Below, one piece after another: positions 17,387-25,029 of a stretch of 64,000 nt of DNA. Source of the stretch: Acinetobacter nosocomialis (lineage in GTDB: Bacteria > Pseudomonadota > Gammaproteobacteria > Pseudomonadales > Moraxellaceae); the NCBI GenBank assembly GCA_025736915.1, contig CP107049.1:248001-312000 (forward strand), written 5' to 3'. The notes beneath the pieces are model-generated. The model was not told where the DNA came from. It saw only the letters and a program-made list of their open reading frames with translations, and searched no databases. The translations under genes were made by a program, and so were the position numbers. Each line of letters starts with the position of its first letter. The first letter of the stretch is position 1.

Positions 17387-18528
17387 TTGAATACGAACTC
17401 CTAAAAATCATATGGTGGGTGTTAGTTGGGGTCTTACTCATAGGGTTTGCTTTAACTGATGGCTTCGATATGGGCTCAATGGCACTCATGCCTTTTGTCG
17501 GCAAGACTGATAACGAACGTCGTGCTGCTATCAATACTATTGCACCGCACTGGGATGGTAATCAGGTCTGGTTTATTACCGCAGGTGGCGCCCTATTTGC
17601 AGCTTGGCCTATGGTTTACGCAGTTGCATTCTCCGGAATGTATTGGGCCTTATTACTTGTGCTATTTGCCCTATTCTTGCGCCCTGTAGGTTTTGACTAT
17701 CGTTCTAAACTTGAAAATACAAAATGGCGCAACTCTTGGGACTGGGGCCTTTGTATTGGTGGTGCCGTGCCTGCTCTAGTTTTCGGTGTAGCATTCGGTA
17801 ATTTATTCTTAGGTATTCCTTTTAGTTTAGATAGCACATTGCGCTCTGAATATTCGGGTAGCTTCTTTGCTCTTCTTAATCCGTTTGCTTTAGTTTGCGG
17901 TATCGTCAGTTTATCTATGCTGTGCGCGCACGGCGGTGCTTGGCTTATGCTGCGTACAGACGGCGCTTTAAAACAGCGTTCTGCTAAAGCCACCCAAATT
18001 ATGGCAGCAGTATTCTTGGTTTGTTTCCTTGTAATTGGGGCATGGTTATACTTCGGTCAAGTTCCTGGTTATAGCTATGCTGCTGTAATTGATCCAAATG
18101 CTGCTCTTAATCCTTTAGCTAAACAAGTCATCACAAATAACAACCCAGGTTGGATGAACAACTACACCAGCTATCCGATCACTAAGGTTGCTCCAGTTGT
18201 CGCAATTTTAGGGGCAATTCTTGCCTTCTTTACAGCATCAAAAGCAAAAGCAGGTTTAAGCTTTGCCGGTACAAGCTTAATGATTGTAGGTGCAATCTTA
18301 ACTGCTGGGTTTGCTCTCTTCCCATTTTTATTGCCATCGAGTATTAACCCGAACTCTAGCTTAACAATGTGGGATGCTGTATCAAGTCACCGTACTTTAG
18401 GTGTTATGACTGTTGCTGCATGTATTTTTGTTCCAATCATTTTGCTCTATACAACTTGGTCGTATTACAAAATGTGGGGCGTGATTACCAACAAACATAT
18501 CGAGTCAAACTCGCACAGCTTGTACTAA
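17383..18528 (+). CDS. cydB: Cytochrome bd ubiquinol oxidase subunit II
   Basis: CydB is the non-heme partner of CydA in the bd oxidase, a membrane protein of about nine helices. It shows the family start [20 protein letters not shown] then [35 protein letters not shown], and the [18 protein letters not shown] loop. The length of 381 residues is standard. Translation is coupled to cydA through an ATGA overlap, and cydX follows after 13 bases. Confidence 0.97.
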   Translation: MIEYELLKIIWWVLVGVLLIGFALTDGFDMGSMALMPFVGKTDNERRAAINTIAPHWDGNQVWFITAGGALFAAWPMVYAVAFSGMYWALLLVLFALFLRPVGFDYRSKLENTKWRNSWDWGLCIGGAVPALVFGVAFGNLFLGIPFSLDSTLRSEYSGSFFALLNPFALVCGIVSLSMLCAHGGAWLMLRTDGALKQRSAKATQIMAAVFLVCFLVIGAWLYFGQVPGYSYAAVIDPNAALNPLAKQVITNNNPGWMNNYTSYPITKVAPVVAILGAILAFFTASKAKAGLSFAGTSLMIVGAILTAGFALFPFLLPSSINPNSSLTMWDAVSSHRTLGVMTVAACIFVPIILLYTTWSYYKMWGVITNKHIESNSHSLY

Positions 18529-18541
18529 TAAGGAGAAGCAA

Positions 18542-18643
18542 ATGTGGTATTTCGCATGGATTCTTGGGATTTTGATGGCATGTTTTGCAGGTGTATTGAG
18601 TGCTCTTTATATCGAACATCATCAAAATTTAGATGAGGAATAA
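18542..18643 (+). CDS. cydX: CydX, tiny accessory subunit of cytochrome bd oxidase
   Basis: This 33-residue ORF begins MWYFAWILGILMACFAG, the typical CydX pattern (MWYFAWILG), with one membrane helix and an acidic tail ending HHQNLDEE. AAGGAG lies just before the ATG at 18542. It sits between cydB and ybgE as in enterics. CydX binds the CydAB complex and is needed for stable activity in organisms where it has been tested. Confidence 0.93.
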   Translation: MWYFAWILGILMACFAGVLSALYIEHHQNLDEE

Positions 18644-18646
18644 ATC

Positions 18647-18943
18647 ATGGCAAACGCAATGACAGCATCAAATCAACGAAAAGCTCAAGCATTTGCAATG
18701 GCCATTTCATTTCTGTTGGCATTGCCGCTTGCTGCAATTTTACTGGTTCATCCTTCACTAATGTTAGATGCAAACGGACACTACAATCATAGCCAGCTTA
18801 TGCTGGTCATGGTGGGAATTTCTGGAGGCTTCATTTATGGTGTTGGTTTTGTACCCCACTTCTGGTTATGGAAATGGTTGTTTAGTCCATGGATAGCTTG
18901 GCCTCTCATGCTTTTAGGCTATTACATCTGGTTTCTAACCTAA
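18647..18943 (+). CDS. ybgE: Cyd operon membrane protein YbgE
   Basis: This 98-residue protein has two to three hydrophobic helices and the family signature GISGGFIYGVGFVPHFWLWKW. It is encoded three bases after cydX and closes the cyd operon, as YbgE does in E. coli. Its biochemical function is not established; association with bd oxidase is inferred from conserved position. A strong bidirectional terminator follows immediately. Confidence 0.9.
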   Translation: MANAMTASNQRKAQAFAMAISFLLALPLAAILLVHPSLMLDANGHYNHSQLMLVMVGISGGFIYGVGFVPHFWLWKWLFSPWIAWPLMLLGYYIWFLT

Positions 18944-18945
18944 AC

Positions 18946-18973
18946 AAAAAGGACCTCATTTGAGGTCCTTTTT
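18946..18973. terminator. Bidirectional terminator closing the cyd operon
   Basis: AAAAAGGACCTCA / TGAGGTCCTTTTT is a perfect 13-bp stem with a 2-base spacer. Its right arm overlaps the last codons of the convergent GNAT gene. Confidence 0.88.
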
Positions 18974-19480
18974 CATTTCAATCAGCTTAATAGGTACAAG
19001 TGGAACTCCAACATCTGCTTCAAGTGGATATGGTTCTTGATTGCCTGTTTTTGTATATCCGCGTCTCTCATAATAACTAATTAGCTCTGAACGCACATTC
19101 AAAACATACATGATGGCACTGTCCAATTCCGGTACTTTGTGCAAAGCAAACTGTTCAGCGTACTCCAGAACCGAACGACCTACTTTCATATTCTGTAAAT
19201 TAGGATCGGTACAGAATGTTCCTATCTCAACCGCGTTGTTTTGAAATGTAAGGCCTATGCATGCAGCAATTTGTGAAGAATTTATTTCTGCAACCAATAA
19301 TACTGAGTTAGGTAATTCTAATTGCTGTTTCAATTGCTCTTGACTAATACGTTGGCCTTTTACAAATTCAACTTCAGTTGTCCAGCTTCTACTTTGTTGC
19401 GCTCTATAGGCCTGATTAATCAAATCTACAAGTGAGGGAATATCACTCACTTTAGCTAAACGGAAATTTAAATTTATCAT
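18956..19480 (-). CDS. GNAT-family N-acetyltransferase
   Basis: This 174-residue protein has the GNAT fold. The acetyl-CoA-binding motif A is degenerate at FCTDPNLQNMKVGRSVLEYA (residues about 95-115, Q-x-x-x-x-G-R). Motif B is NVRSELISYYERRGY, typical for the C-terminal half. The acceptor substrate is unknown. It is monocistronic. Its 3' end overlaps the cyd terminator and its upstream side is marked by the DUF2057 gene terminator. Confidence 0.82.
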   Translation of the reverse strand: MINLNFRLAKVSDIPSLVDLINQAYRAQQSRSWTTEVEFVKGQRISQEQLKQQLELPNSVLLVAEINSSQIAACIGLTFQNNAVEIGTFCTDPNLQNMKVGRSVLEYAEQFALHKVPELDSAIMYVLNVRSELISYYERRGYTKTGNQEPYPLEADVGVPLVPIKLIEMKKDLK

Positions 19481-19511
19481 AAATATACTTAGGCTATTTA
19501 AAATATTCTAA

Positions 19512-19544
19512 AAAATAAAGCCGATATTAAATCGGCTTTATTTT
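19512..19544 (-). terminator. Terminator after the DUF2057 gene
   Basis: AAAATAAAGCCGAT / ATCGGCTTTATTTT forms a 14-bp stem with a 5-base loop. Confidence 0.82.
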
Positions 19545-19557
19545 GAATAGCAATTGA

Positions 19558-20229
19558 TTAATTTGATTGTTCAGCTAACCAAGCCATAAATTTTTGACGC
19601 TCAGCTTTAGAAGATTTTTGCCAAATTTCGACCAAACGCTGATCATTCGTTTGTGCCACACCTGCTGAAGGTACTGTTATGGCAATAGGTGCAGCAACTT
19701 GAGCTGTGGTCGGTTTTGCAGCTGCATATATGGCATCAGGTTGTTGCTTAGATGATTTAGTCGTGAAGTCAGTAACCTTACCTAACAAGCCTGTCGCAAA
19801 CCAAGGTTTTGCTTCATTATTTGCACCAGTCTGTTGAACAACTAGTTCATTATTTGAATTATATACAGCGACTGTTGGTTGCTCAGCATATTTTTTTGCT
19901 TGTTCAAATTCTTTTGGAGCACCTACCATTGCAAGCTTATAGGTTTGACCATCTTTTAATGATGGTGTTTGAATTGTAACGACTCCAGACTTAACAATAT
20001 CGTGTTCACCATTTAGATGTTCAAAGTATTCTTGATAACGCACACTTAGGTTCGTTGTACCGGCATCAACTTTGTAGTTATTCTTAGAAGAACGAAATAA
20101 TCCTGAATTGACTTCTTGACCATTTACCGCAAGGATTACAATTTCCTCTGGTGCTGTAATTGTAACTGCTGAAAATACTGAACCGCTGAGTAATAAACCA
20201 ATCGCAGCAACACTTAATCTTAAAGTCAT
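19558..20229 (-). CDS. Periplasmic DUF2057 (YccT/CsgI-like) protein
   Basis: This 223-residue protein has a clear signal peptide (MTLRLSVAAIGLLLSGSVFSA) and then the DUF2057 pattern: EIVILAVNGQEVN, an early strand RYQEYFEHL, and YKLAMVGAPKEFEQAKKYA. E. coli YccT (CsgI) of this family restrains curli assembly, but there are no curli genes here. A general periplasmic role is therefore all that can be said. The C-terminal third is a Lys/Ala/Pro-rich linker followed by a short helix (RLVEIWQKSSKAERQKFMAW). Confidence 0.8.
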   Translation of the reverse strand: MTLRLSVAAIGLLLSGSVFSAVTITAPEEIVILAVNGQEVNSGLFRSSKNNYKVDAGTTNLSVRYQEYFEHLNGEHDIVKSGVVTIQTPSLKDGQTYKLAMVGAPKEFEQAKKYAEQPTVAVYNSNNELVVQQTGANNEAKPWFATGLLGKVTDFTTKSSKQQPDAIYAAAKPTTAQVAAPIAITVPSAGVAQTNDQRLVEIWQKSSKAERQKFMAWLAEQSN

Positions 20230-20400
20230 CTGTTCACGTCTCTATAATATTTAATAGTTTCTAAAAACATGAGCAATATGCAATATGATTATGACGATTT
20301 TATGACACTTGTTCTTTTGACGAAGCTGCACTTAAAACTTTTAAAATATATTGTTGAATTATAATAAATATCTATTTTGATCGTTAATTTTAAACAAATA

Positions 20401-20429
20401 AAAAAAGAGTACCTAAGTGGTACTCTTTT
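20401..20429 (-). terminator. Terminator after the nitroreductase gene
   Basis: AAAAGAGTACC / GGTACTCTTTT forms an 11-bp stem with a 5-base loop, 13 bases beyond the stop codon. Confidence 0.82.
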
Positions 20430-20441
20430 CATTAACTAAAA

Positions 20442-21038
20442 TTAGTTAAATGTTTTGAAACGATCTTCATCGCTAATGAATGCTTTCTCACCAGCTGGTG
20501 CTTCAACAGAACCAAATACTAACTGAGCACGTAATTTCCAAGTTGCAGGTACATCAAATGCTTCAGCAGCATCGGCGTCAACAACTGGGTTATAGTGTTG
20601 TAAAGACGCACCTAAACCAAGTTCTGAAAGTGCAGTCCAAGTCGCAAACTGAGCAATTGCACTTGAATGTTCAGACCAAACTGGGAAGTTATCTGCATAT
20701 AATTCAAATTGCTCTTGTAAGCTTTTAACAACAGCTTGATCTTCATAAAATAGTACTGTACCGACACCAGCAACAAAGCTATCAATTTTTGCATTTGTAC
20801 CAGCGAACGCATCTGCAGGAACAATTTTACGTAACGCTTCACGAACTAAGTTCCAAAATTTAGCATGTGATTCACCATAAAGGGTTACTACACGTGAAGA
20901 TTGCGAGTTGAATGCTGATGGACTATGTTTAACCGCTTCACGAATTGTTTCTTCGATTTTTGTGCGATCTAATGCAACATTTTTACCAATTGCATAAATA
21001 GTACGACGGTTTTTAATTTTATCTAAGAAAGTAGACAT
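20442..21038 (-). CDS. Nitroreductase-family flavoprotein
   Basis: This 198-residue cytoplasmic oxidoreductase has the FMN-binding start KIKNRRTIYAIGKNV and the phosphate-contacting HSPSAFNSQSSRVVTL. The GLGASLQHYNP motif near residue 145 is characteristic of the HBN1/NfnB-like subgroup. It probably uses NAD(P)H and a bound flavin to reduce nitro compounds or quinones; the physiological substrate is unknown. It is monocistronic. An ATG preceded by a GGAA-type site fixes the start. Confidence 0.88.
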   Translation of the reverse strand: MSTFLDKIKNRRTIYAIGKNVALDRTKIEETIREAVKHSPSAFNSQSSRVVTLYGESHAKFWNLVREALRKIVPADAFAGTNAKIDSFVAGVGTVLFYEDQAVVKSLQEQFELYADNFPVWSEHSSAIAQFATWTALSELGLGASLQHYNPVVDADAAEAFDVPATWKLRAQLVFGSVEAPAGEKAFISDEDRFKTFN

Positions 21039-21180
21039 TTTGTTATTTCCTACCTATTTGATTGACCATTGGCCGTTGTTTGGGAATGAATATAGTCTAT
21101 GAAACTCATTTCTTATAATCAGCATTAAAAATATGACAGTTCGTTTTATTTTCGCAACAATAAAAAAAGATATAAATATA

Positions 21181-21209
21181 AAAAAACCTCACTATTTCGT
21201 GAGGTTTTT
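21181..21209 (-). terminator. Terminator after ftsY
   Basis: AAAAAACCTCAC / GTGAGGTTTTT forms a stem of about 11 bp with a short loop. Confidence 0.85.
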
Positions 21210-21225
21210 ATAGATAAGCTGCAAA

Positions 21226-22332
21226 TTATTTTTCTGTTTCAAATAATGCTGCAACAAATGATTTCGCCGAGAACGGTCTTAAATCATCAATTTTTTCACC
21301 CACGCCAATAAAACGAATTGGTACATGAGTACGGCTAGCAATATTAAACAGCACACCACCTTTTGCAGTGCCGTCCAACTTAGTAATAGTTATACCAGTT
21401 AAACCAACTGCCTGGTCAAATTCTTGTACTTGGTTAATTGCATTTTGCCCTGTACCTGCATCTACTACTAACATAATTTCATGCGGTGCCGTTGCATCAA
21501 TTTTTTGCATAACACGCTTAACTTTCTTAAGCTCTTCCATCAAGTTACTTTTGTTATGTAAGCGACCTGCGGTGTCTGCAATCAATACATCAATACCTTT
21601 GGCTCGCGCACTTTCAAAAGCATCAAAAATAACCGAAGCACTGTCTGCACCATGGCCTTGAGCAACAACGGAAATATCGTTACGCTCACCCCAAATTTGT
21701 AATTGTTCAGTAGCAGCTGCACGGAATGTATCACCTGCTGCTAACATTACTTTCTTGCCTTCACCTTGCAAACGCTTAGCCAACTTACCAATAGTCGTTG
21801 TTTTACCAACGCCATTCACACCTACCATTAAAATCACATAAGGCGATTTATTTGGGTCAATATGTAAAGGCTTCACACGTGGAGCAAGTAAAGCAACCAA
21901 CTCTTCTTGTAAAGCTTTATAAAGCGAATGTGAGTAAATCAAATCGCCACGTGCAGTACGTTCAGTTAAGTTGGTAATAATCGTTTTTGTTGCCTCAACA
22001 CCAATATCTGCAACTAATAGTTGCTCTTCAACTTCTTCAAGCAACTCATCATCAATTTCTTTACCACCAATTAAGATATTGACCATACCATCGGTGAAAT
22101 TACGACGAGTTTTAGTCAAACCCTCTTTCATTCGGCCAAAGAAGCCAGACTTAGGCTGCTCTGGTTCAGTTGAAGGTGCAGCTTCAATAACTTCTTCAGC
22201 TTTTACTTCTTGCTTAACAGGTGACTCAACGATAGGAACATCGATAGCAGGTAAATTAGGCAATGTGACATCGTCATCCCCGATCTCAGCATCTATCAAG
22301 AATTTATTTTGCATATTCGATTGTTGTTGCAT
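21226..22332 (-). CDS. ftsY: Signal recognition particle receptor FtsY
   Basis: FtsY is the membrane-associated SRP receptor GTPase that hands ribosome-nascent chains to SecYEG. The NG domain shows G1 GVNGVGKTTTIGKLA, the AGDTFRAAA insertion motif, DTAGRLHNK (G3), TKLDGTAKGG (G4) and GVGEKIDDLRPF (closing loop). An acidic N-terminal A-domain rich in Glu and Pro (residues about 15-65) is shorter than in E. coli. At 368 residues the size is usual for gamma-proteobacteria. The ffs gene for the SRP RNA is in this same window, at 57.5 kb. Confidence 0.97.
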   Translation of the reverse strand: MQQQSNMQNKFLIDAEIGDDDVTLPNLPAIDVPIVESPVKQEVKAEEVIEAAPSTEPEQPKSGFFGRMKEGLTKTRRNFTDGMVNILIGGKEIDDELLEEVEEQLLVADIGVEATKTIITNLTERTARGDLIYSHSLYKALQEELVALLAPRVKPLHIDPNKSPYVILMVGVNGVGKTTTIGKLAKRLQGEGKKVMLAAGDTFRAAATEQLQIWGERNDISVVAQGHGADSASVIFDAFESARAKGIDVLIADTAGRLHNKSNLMEELKKVKRVMQKIDATAPHEIMLVVDAGTGQNAINQVQEFDQAVGLTGITITKLDGTAKGGVLFNIASRTHVPIRFIGVGEKIDDLRPFSAKSFVAALFETEK

Positions 22333-22439
22333 GCCGATTCCTTGAAAAGCAGCGTGTTAAAAAACAGAAAGTTTAGCATAAATTCAAGTTTTTGCCTGCT
22401 CCAATAGCGAGCAAAACCTTGCTGGAATAAAGACAATAC

Positions 22440-22766
22440 TTATTGAGTATCTTCTTGTGCTAACGCAGGATATTCCTTGATGTGATCATGTTCAAACTGA
22501 TAAGCATGCATTAACTTTAAATACTCTGCTCTATGAATTTTTGATTGAGCCATAATCAACTCAGCCATATCTTGAGTTCTAGGATATGTCGCCTGCCGTG
22601 AAAGTTGCACAATACGTTGATACTGTTCTGAGTTGACAGGACGAAGTAATGCTAAATAAGACAGCATAAAAATGCAGCCAATGATAATAATCACAACCAG
22701 ATTAAAACATTGATCTGCCTTGAACTCAGACTTTAATTTAAGAAAATTTTCTTTGAATGTGAGCAT
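22440..22766 (-). CDS. Uncharacterised single-pass membrane protein
   Basis: This 108-residue protein has one membrane helix at residues 22-42 (FNLVVIIIIGCIFMLSYLALL), a short basic cytoplasmic N-terminus and a polar, helix-rich C-terminal tail. AGGTAGG precedes the ATG, supporting expression. I do not recognise a family. It lies between ftsY and another small membrane protein on the same strand, with a weak terminator hairpin between the two. No function is proposed. Confidence 0.65.
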   Translation of the reverse strand: MLTFKENFLKLKSEFKADQCFNLVVIIIIGCIFMLSYLALLRPVNSEQYQRIVQLSRQATYPRTQDMAELIMAQSKIHRAEYLKLMHAYQFEHDHIKEYPALAQEDTQ

Positions 22767-22823
22767 GACCTACCTCTAATTTATGTAGTGTAGGGTTCAA
22801 TGCACTTCAGCACAAGGTCAAAA

Positions 22824-22856
22824 TCCAGTAAGGCTCTATTCTTTATCCTTACTGGA
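22824..22856 (-). terminator. Weak terminator-like hairpin
   Basis: A 10-bp inverted repeat, TCCAGTAAGG / CCTTACTGGA, is followed on minus by TTTTG. It sits ten bases beyond the stop of the upstream small membrane protein gene. Confidence 0.5.
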
Positions 22857-22865
22857 TAACAAACT

Positions 22866-23225
22866 TTAGCTTATTAAAGAGCGAATTACAGAGAAGTATA
22901 AGATTGCCGCAATAATTACTAAAACCAGTAACATAGCAAAAATGCTTAAACCTTCTTCTGCATCAGCCGGATGCAATTCATCTTCATCTGCAATTTTTCT
23001 AAGCTCACCATCATATACATTATAGAATCGAGCTTTTTGGTCAGGGGCTAATTGACGAGCATAGTCAAAAACACGTTTACGTTGTGCTAGACAATAATCC
23101 CCTAAATGTATTTCTTGATGGAAAATTGCTTCATCTAATAATTTACGATGGTAATGGGCAAGCTCTATGATTTGCTCCTCTTTAGGAGGAGTATCAAAAA
23201 CAAAGCCATCGATAGTATTTGTCAT
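22866..23225 (-). CDS. Uncharacterised tail-anchored-type membrane protein
   Basis: This 119-residue protein has a long charged helical N-terminal region with several His and Glu, then a single C-terminal membrane helix (IFAMLLVLVIIAAILYF, residues about 95-113). This tail-anchored layout is unusual among bacterial proteins. AAGGAG lies eight bases before the ATG. No family is recognised. It is divergent from the Sel1-type gene. Confidence 0.68.
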   Translation of the reverse strand: MTNTIDGFVFDTPPKEEQIIELAHYHRKLLDEAIFHQEIHLGDYCLAQRKRVFDYARQLAPDQKARFYNVYDGELRKIADEDELHPADAEEGLSIFAMLLVLVIIAAILYFSVIRSLIS

Positions 23226-23332
23226 AGTTATTCTCCTTGTCTTTTATTCTCATATTGATTTTACTCAAAATTATTTGTGAATAATGTTTAATCATGTATC
23301 CTAATAGTGAACTAACTGATGCCGATCAATAG

Positions 23333-23361
23333 TTGACAAATCCATTAATTTGTAATATTAG
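23333..23361 (+). promoter_or_regulatory. Sigma70-type promoter for the Sel1-like gene
   Basis: TTGACA, a 17-base spacer and TATTAG lie 80 bases upstream of the ATG at 23441. The implied leader contains a small AAAGGC/GCCTTT hairpin at about 23389-23405. Confidence 0.6.
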
Positions 23362-23440
23362 TTTAACAATTCTAAGTTACATTAGTTCAAAGGCAGTGGC
23401 CTTTAGAAAAAGTAATCATAATTAAAATAAGGAGTTTTAT

Positions 23441-23674
23441 ATGATTCAACGTATCTCTCATCATGATTTAGAACATGTATACGCAACTGCGGTTAACACA
23501 ATTCACTCTCAAATGAATTTCCAAGATGCGGTTGCACAGTTAGAAGAAGTTGCTCGTGCTGGTCACGGTAAAGCTGCTCTGTTCTTAGCAGAACTATATT
23601 ATCAAGGTTTCCGTGTAGAACGTGACTCCATGAAAGCACAATATTGGCAAAAGTTGGCCACGATGCAAGCGTAA
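23441..23674 (+). CDS. Small Sel1-repeat-like protein
   Basis: This 77-residue soluble protein contains one alpha/alpha hairpin of Sel1/TPR type. The pattern AVAQLEEVARAGHGKAALFL then AELYYQGFRVERDSMKAQYW matches the A-x-x-x-L-A-x-x-Y-x-x-G-x-G-V-x-x-x-x-x-A-x-x-W consensus. Single-hairpin proteins like this may bind a partner, but none is encoded nearby. AAGGAG precedes the ATG at 23441, and a strong promoter and terminator bracket the gene. Confidence 0.72.
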   Translation: MIQRISHHDLEHVYATAVNTIHSQMNFQDAVAQLEEVARAGHGKAALFLAELYYQGFRVERDSMKAQYWQKLATMQA

Positions 23675-23676
23675 AG

Positions 23677-23702
23677 AAACGTCACTTAGGTGGCGTTTTT
23701 TT
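23677..23702 (+). terminator. Terminator after the Sel1-like gene
   Basis: AAACGTCAC / GTGGCGTTTTTTT forms a 9-bp stem with one G-U pair, a 4-base loop and a T-run. Part of this sequence recurs downstream in a diverged direct repeat. Confidence 0.8.
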
Positions 23703-23868
23703 ATGCCTGTAAAAAGTTCAATATAAATTAACCATAACTATGTTCATCTTGCGCTTCGCCAAAGCTTTAGCCGCTTTGTCTTGCTCAGGTGGCGTTTTTT
23801 TATGTCTATAAAAATTCAATATAGGCAAACTCAATTGCTATTTTTCTTGCGCTTCGCTAAAGCTTTAC
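23688..23868 (+). repeat. Two tandem diverged copies of a ~99-bp segment
   Basis: The sequence from AGGTGGCGTTTTTTTATG at 23688 to the GCTTCGCCAAAGCTTTA near 23767 recurs, diverged, from 23787 to about 23868. The second copy's GCTTCGCTAAAGCTTTA differs by one base at that end. The second copy lacks the left stem arm of the terminator, so it is not itself a working hairpin. It looks like an old tandem duplication of the 3' flank. Confidence 0.6.
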
Positions 23869-24033
23869 TTCATCACTTCAATCTCGGCTCCAGCATTACC
23901 TTTTTTTTGGTATTGATCTATATAGATATTTCGAGCCATCAATATTTGTTTACGATTTGATACCTGTTTAAACTGAAATGTCATGTGGTTTTCTTATAAT
24001 AGTCAAGACAAGTTGAGAACCTTTAAATTTAAA

Positions 24034-24408
24034 ATGAACAGTTTAACTAATCTACAACCGGTTTCTAAAGACTTGATGATCAAGATTTATATTTTAAGAA
24101 CCATGATGTACTGTGGGGTTCTTTGGGGACTATTTGATGAAGGCTGGGCTATTAAATCAGATCAGGAAGATTTTATTTTCCCGTTTTGGTTAAATGGAGT
24201 TCAAGCACATCGATATGCCAAAACTCATTGGCCTAATTACAAGCCAAGAAAAATTACCCCAAAAGACTTCCATGAATCTTTATTACCTACTTTAACACGG
24301 TTAAAAGTGACCCCTGCTTTATTTAACTCATCTCATCGTAAGTTGAAGTTATCTACTCAACAAATGCATCATTTCTTTTTTAATCATCCGAAATGGCAGG
24401 TAGCTTAA
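24034..24408 (+). CDS. DUF2750-like protein
   Basis: The protein is 124 residues from the ATG at 24034. The frame is open to an ATG at 23983, and neither start has a clear ribosome site. The sequence GLFDEGWAIKSDQEDFIFPFW followed by AHRYAKTHWPNYKPRKIT resembles the DUF2750 family of small cytoplasmic proteins with no assigned function. It stands alone between the diverged repeats and the CBS gene. A 24-base palindrome overlaps its stop codon. Confidence 0.6.
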   Translation: MNSLTNLQPVSKDLMIKIYILRTMMYCGVLWGLFDEGWAIKSDQEDFIFPFWLNGVQAHRYAKTHWPNYKPRKITPKDFHESLLPTLTRLKVTPALFNSSHRKLKLSTQQMHHFFFNHPKWQVA

Positions 24409-24422
24409 AGTTTTAAGCTACC
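24399..24422 (+). terminator. Palindrome over the DUF2750 stop codon
   Basis: GGTAGCTTAAA-GT-TTTAAGCTACC is a perfect 11-bp inverted repeat that includes the TAA stop. No T-run follows, so termination is uncertain. It could also stabilise the mRNA 3' end. Confidence 0.4.
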
Positions 24423-24545
24423 AAATTTAGAGTGCTTTTTGAGCGCTTGAGCATAAAATCTATATTTGAATGACTCGTTAGTCTTTGCATTTTTTAAAAA
24501 TCGAGCTAATTTAAATCAAAATGATAAAACAACAGGACAGAAGAA

Positions 24546-24977
24546 ATGACTATCGTTGCACAAGTAATTAAGAACAAATCTGAACAAGCGATTTTTACAA
24601 TTTCACCCGAAGCAACTGTCCTCGAAGCAATTACGATTATGGCTGAAAAAGGTATTGGTGCTTTAGTCGTAGCAGAAGGTGAAAAAGTTGTCGGAATATT
24701 ATCTGAACGTGATTACACACGCAAAGTAACGCTTATGGAGCGTTCATCTTATAGTACTACCGTTGCTGAAATTATGACGGCAAAAGTAATTACGGTAGGT
24801 TTAAATAATACAGTTGAAGAATGTTTACAGCTCATGACCGATCGTCATTTACGTCACTTACCTGTATTGGATAATGGAAAATTGGTTGGTTTTATTTCAA
24901 TTGGTGACTTAGTTAAAGCCGCTATGGAAGACCAAAAAGTTTTAATTGAACAATTAAAACAATATATTTCAGGCTAA
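24546..24977 (+). CDS. Stand-alone CBS-domain pair protein
   Basis: This 143-residue protein is made only of two CBS domains (residues about 8-60 and 75-130), a Bateman module that usually binds adenine nucleotides. The repeats show the IMAEKGIGALVVAEGEKVVG and LMTDRHLRHLPVLDNGKLVG patterns, each followed by a G-[IF]-[LIV]-S-x-x-D start of the next strand (GILSERD, GFISIGD). No catalytic domain is fused, so it may regulate another protein or sense energy charge. AGGA precedes the ATG at 24546. Confidence 0.88.
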   Translation: MTIVAQVIKNKSEQAIFTISPEATVLEAITIMAEKGIGALVVAEGEKVVGILSERDYTRKVTLMERSSYSTTVAEIMTAKVITVGLNNTVEECLQLMTDRHLRHLPVLDNGKLVGFISIGDLVKAAMEDQKVLIEQLKQYISG

Positions 24978-24987
24978 ATACAAAAAA

Positions 24988-25016
24988 TAAAAATGGGCGA
25001 TTAACGCCCATTTTTA
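24988..25016. terminator. Bidirectional terminator between CBS gene and argD
   Basis: TAAAAATGGGCG / CGCCCATTTTTA forms a 12-bp stem with a 5-base loop. Confidence 0.85.
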
Positions 25017-25029
25017 TTGTCTTTAATAC

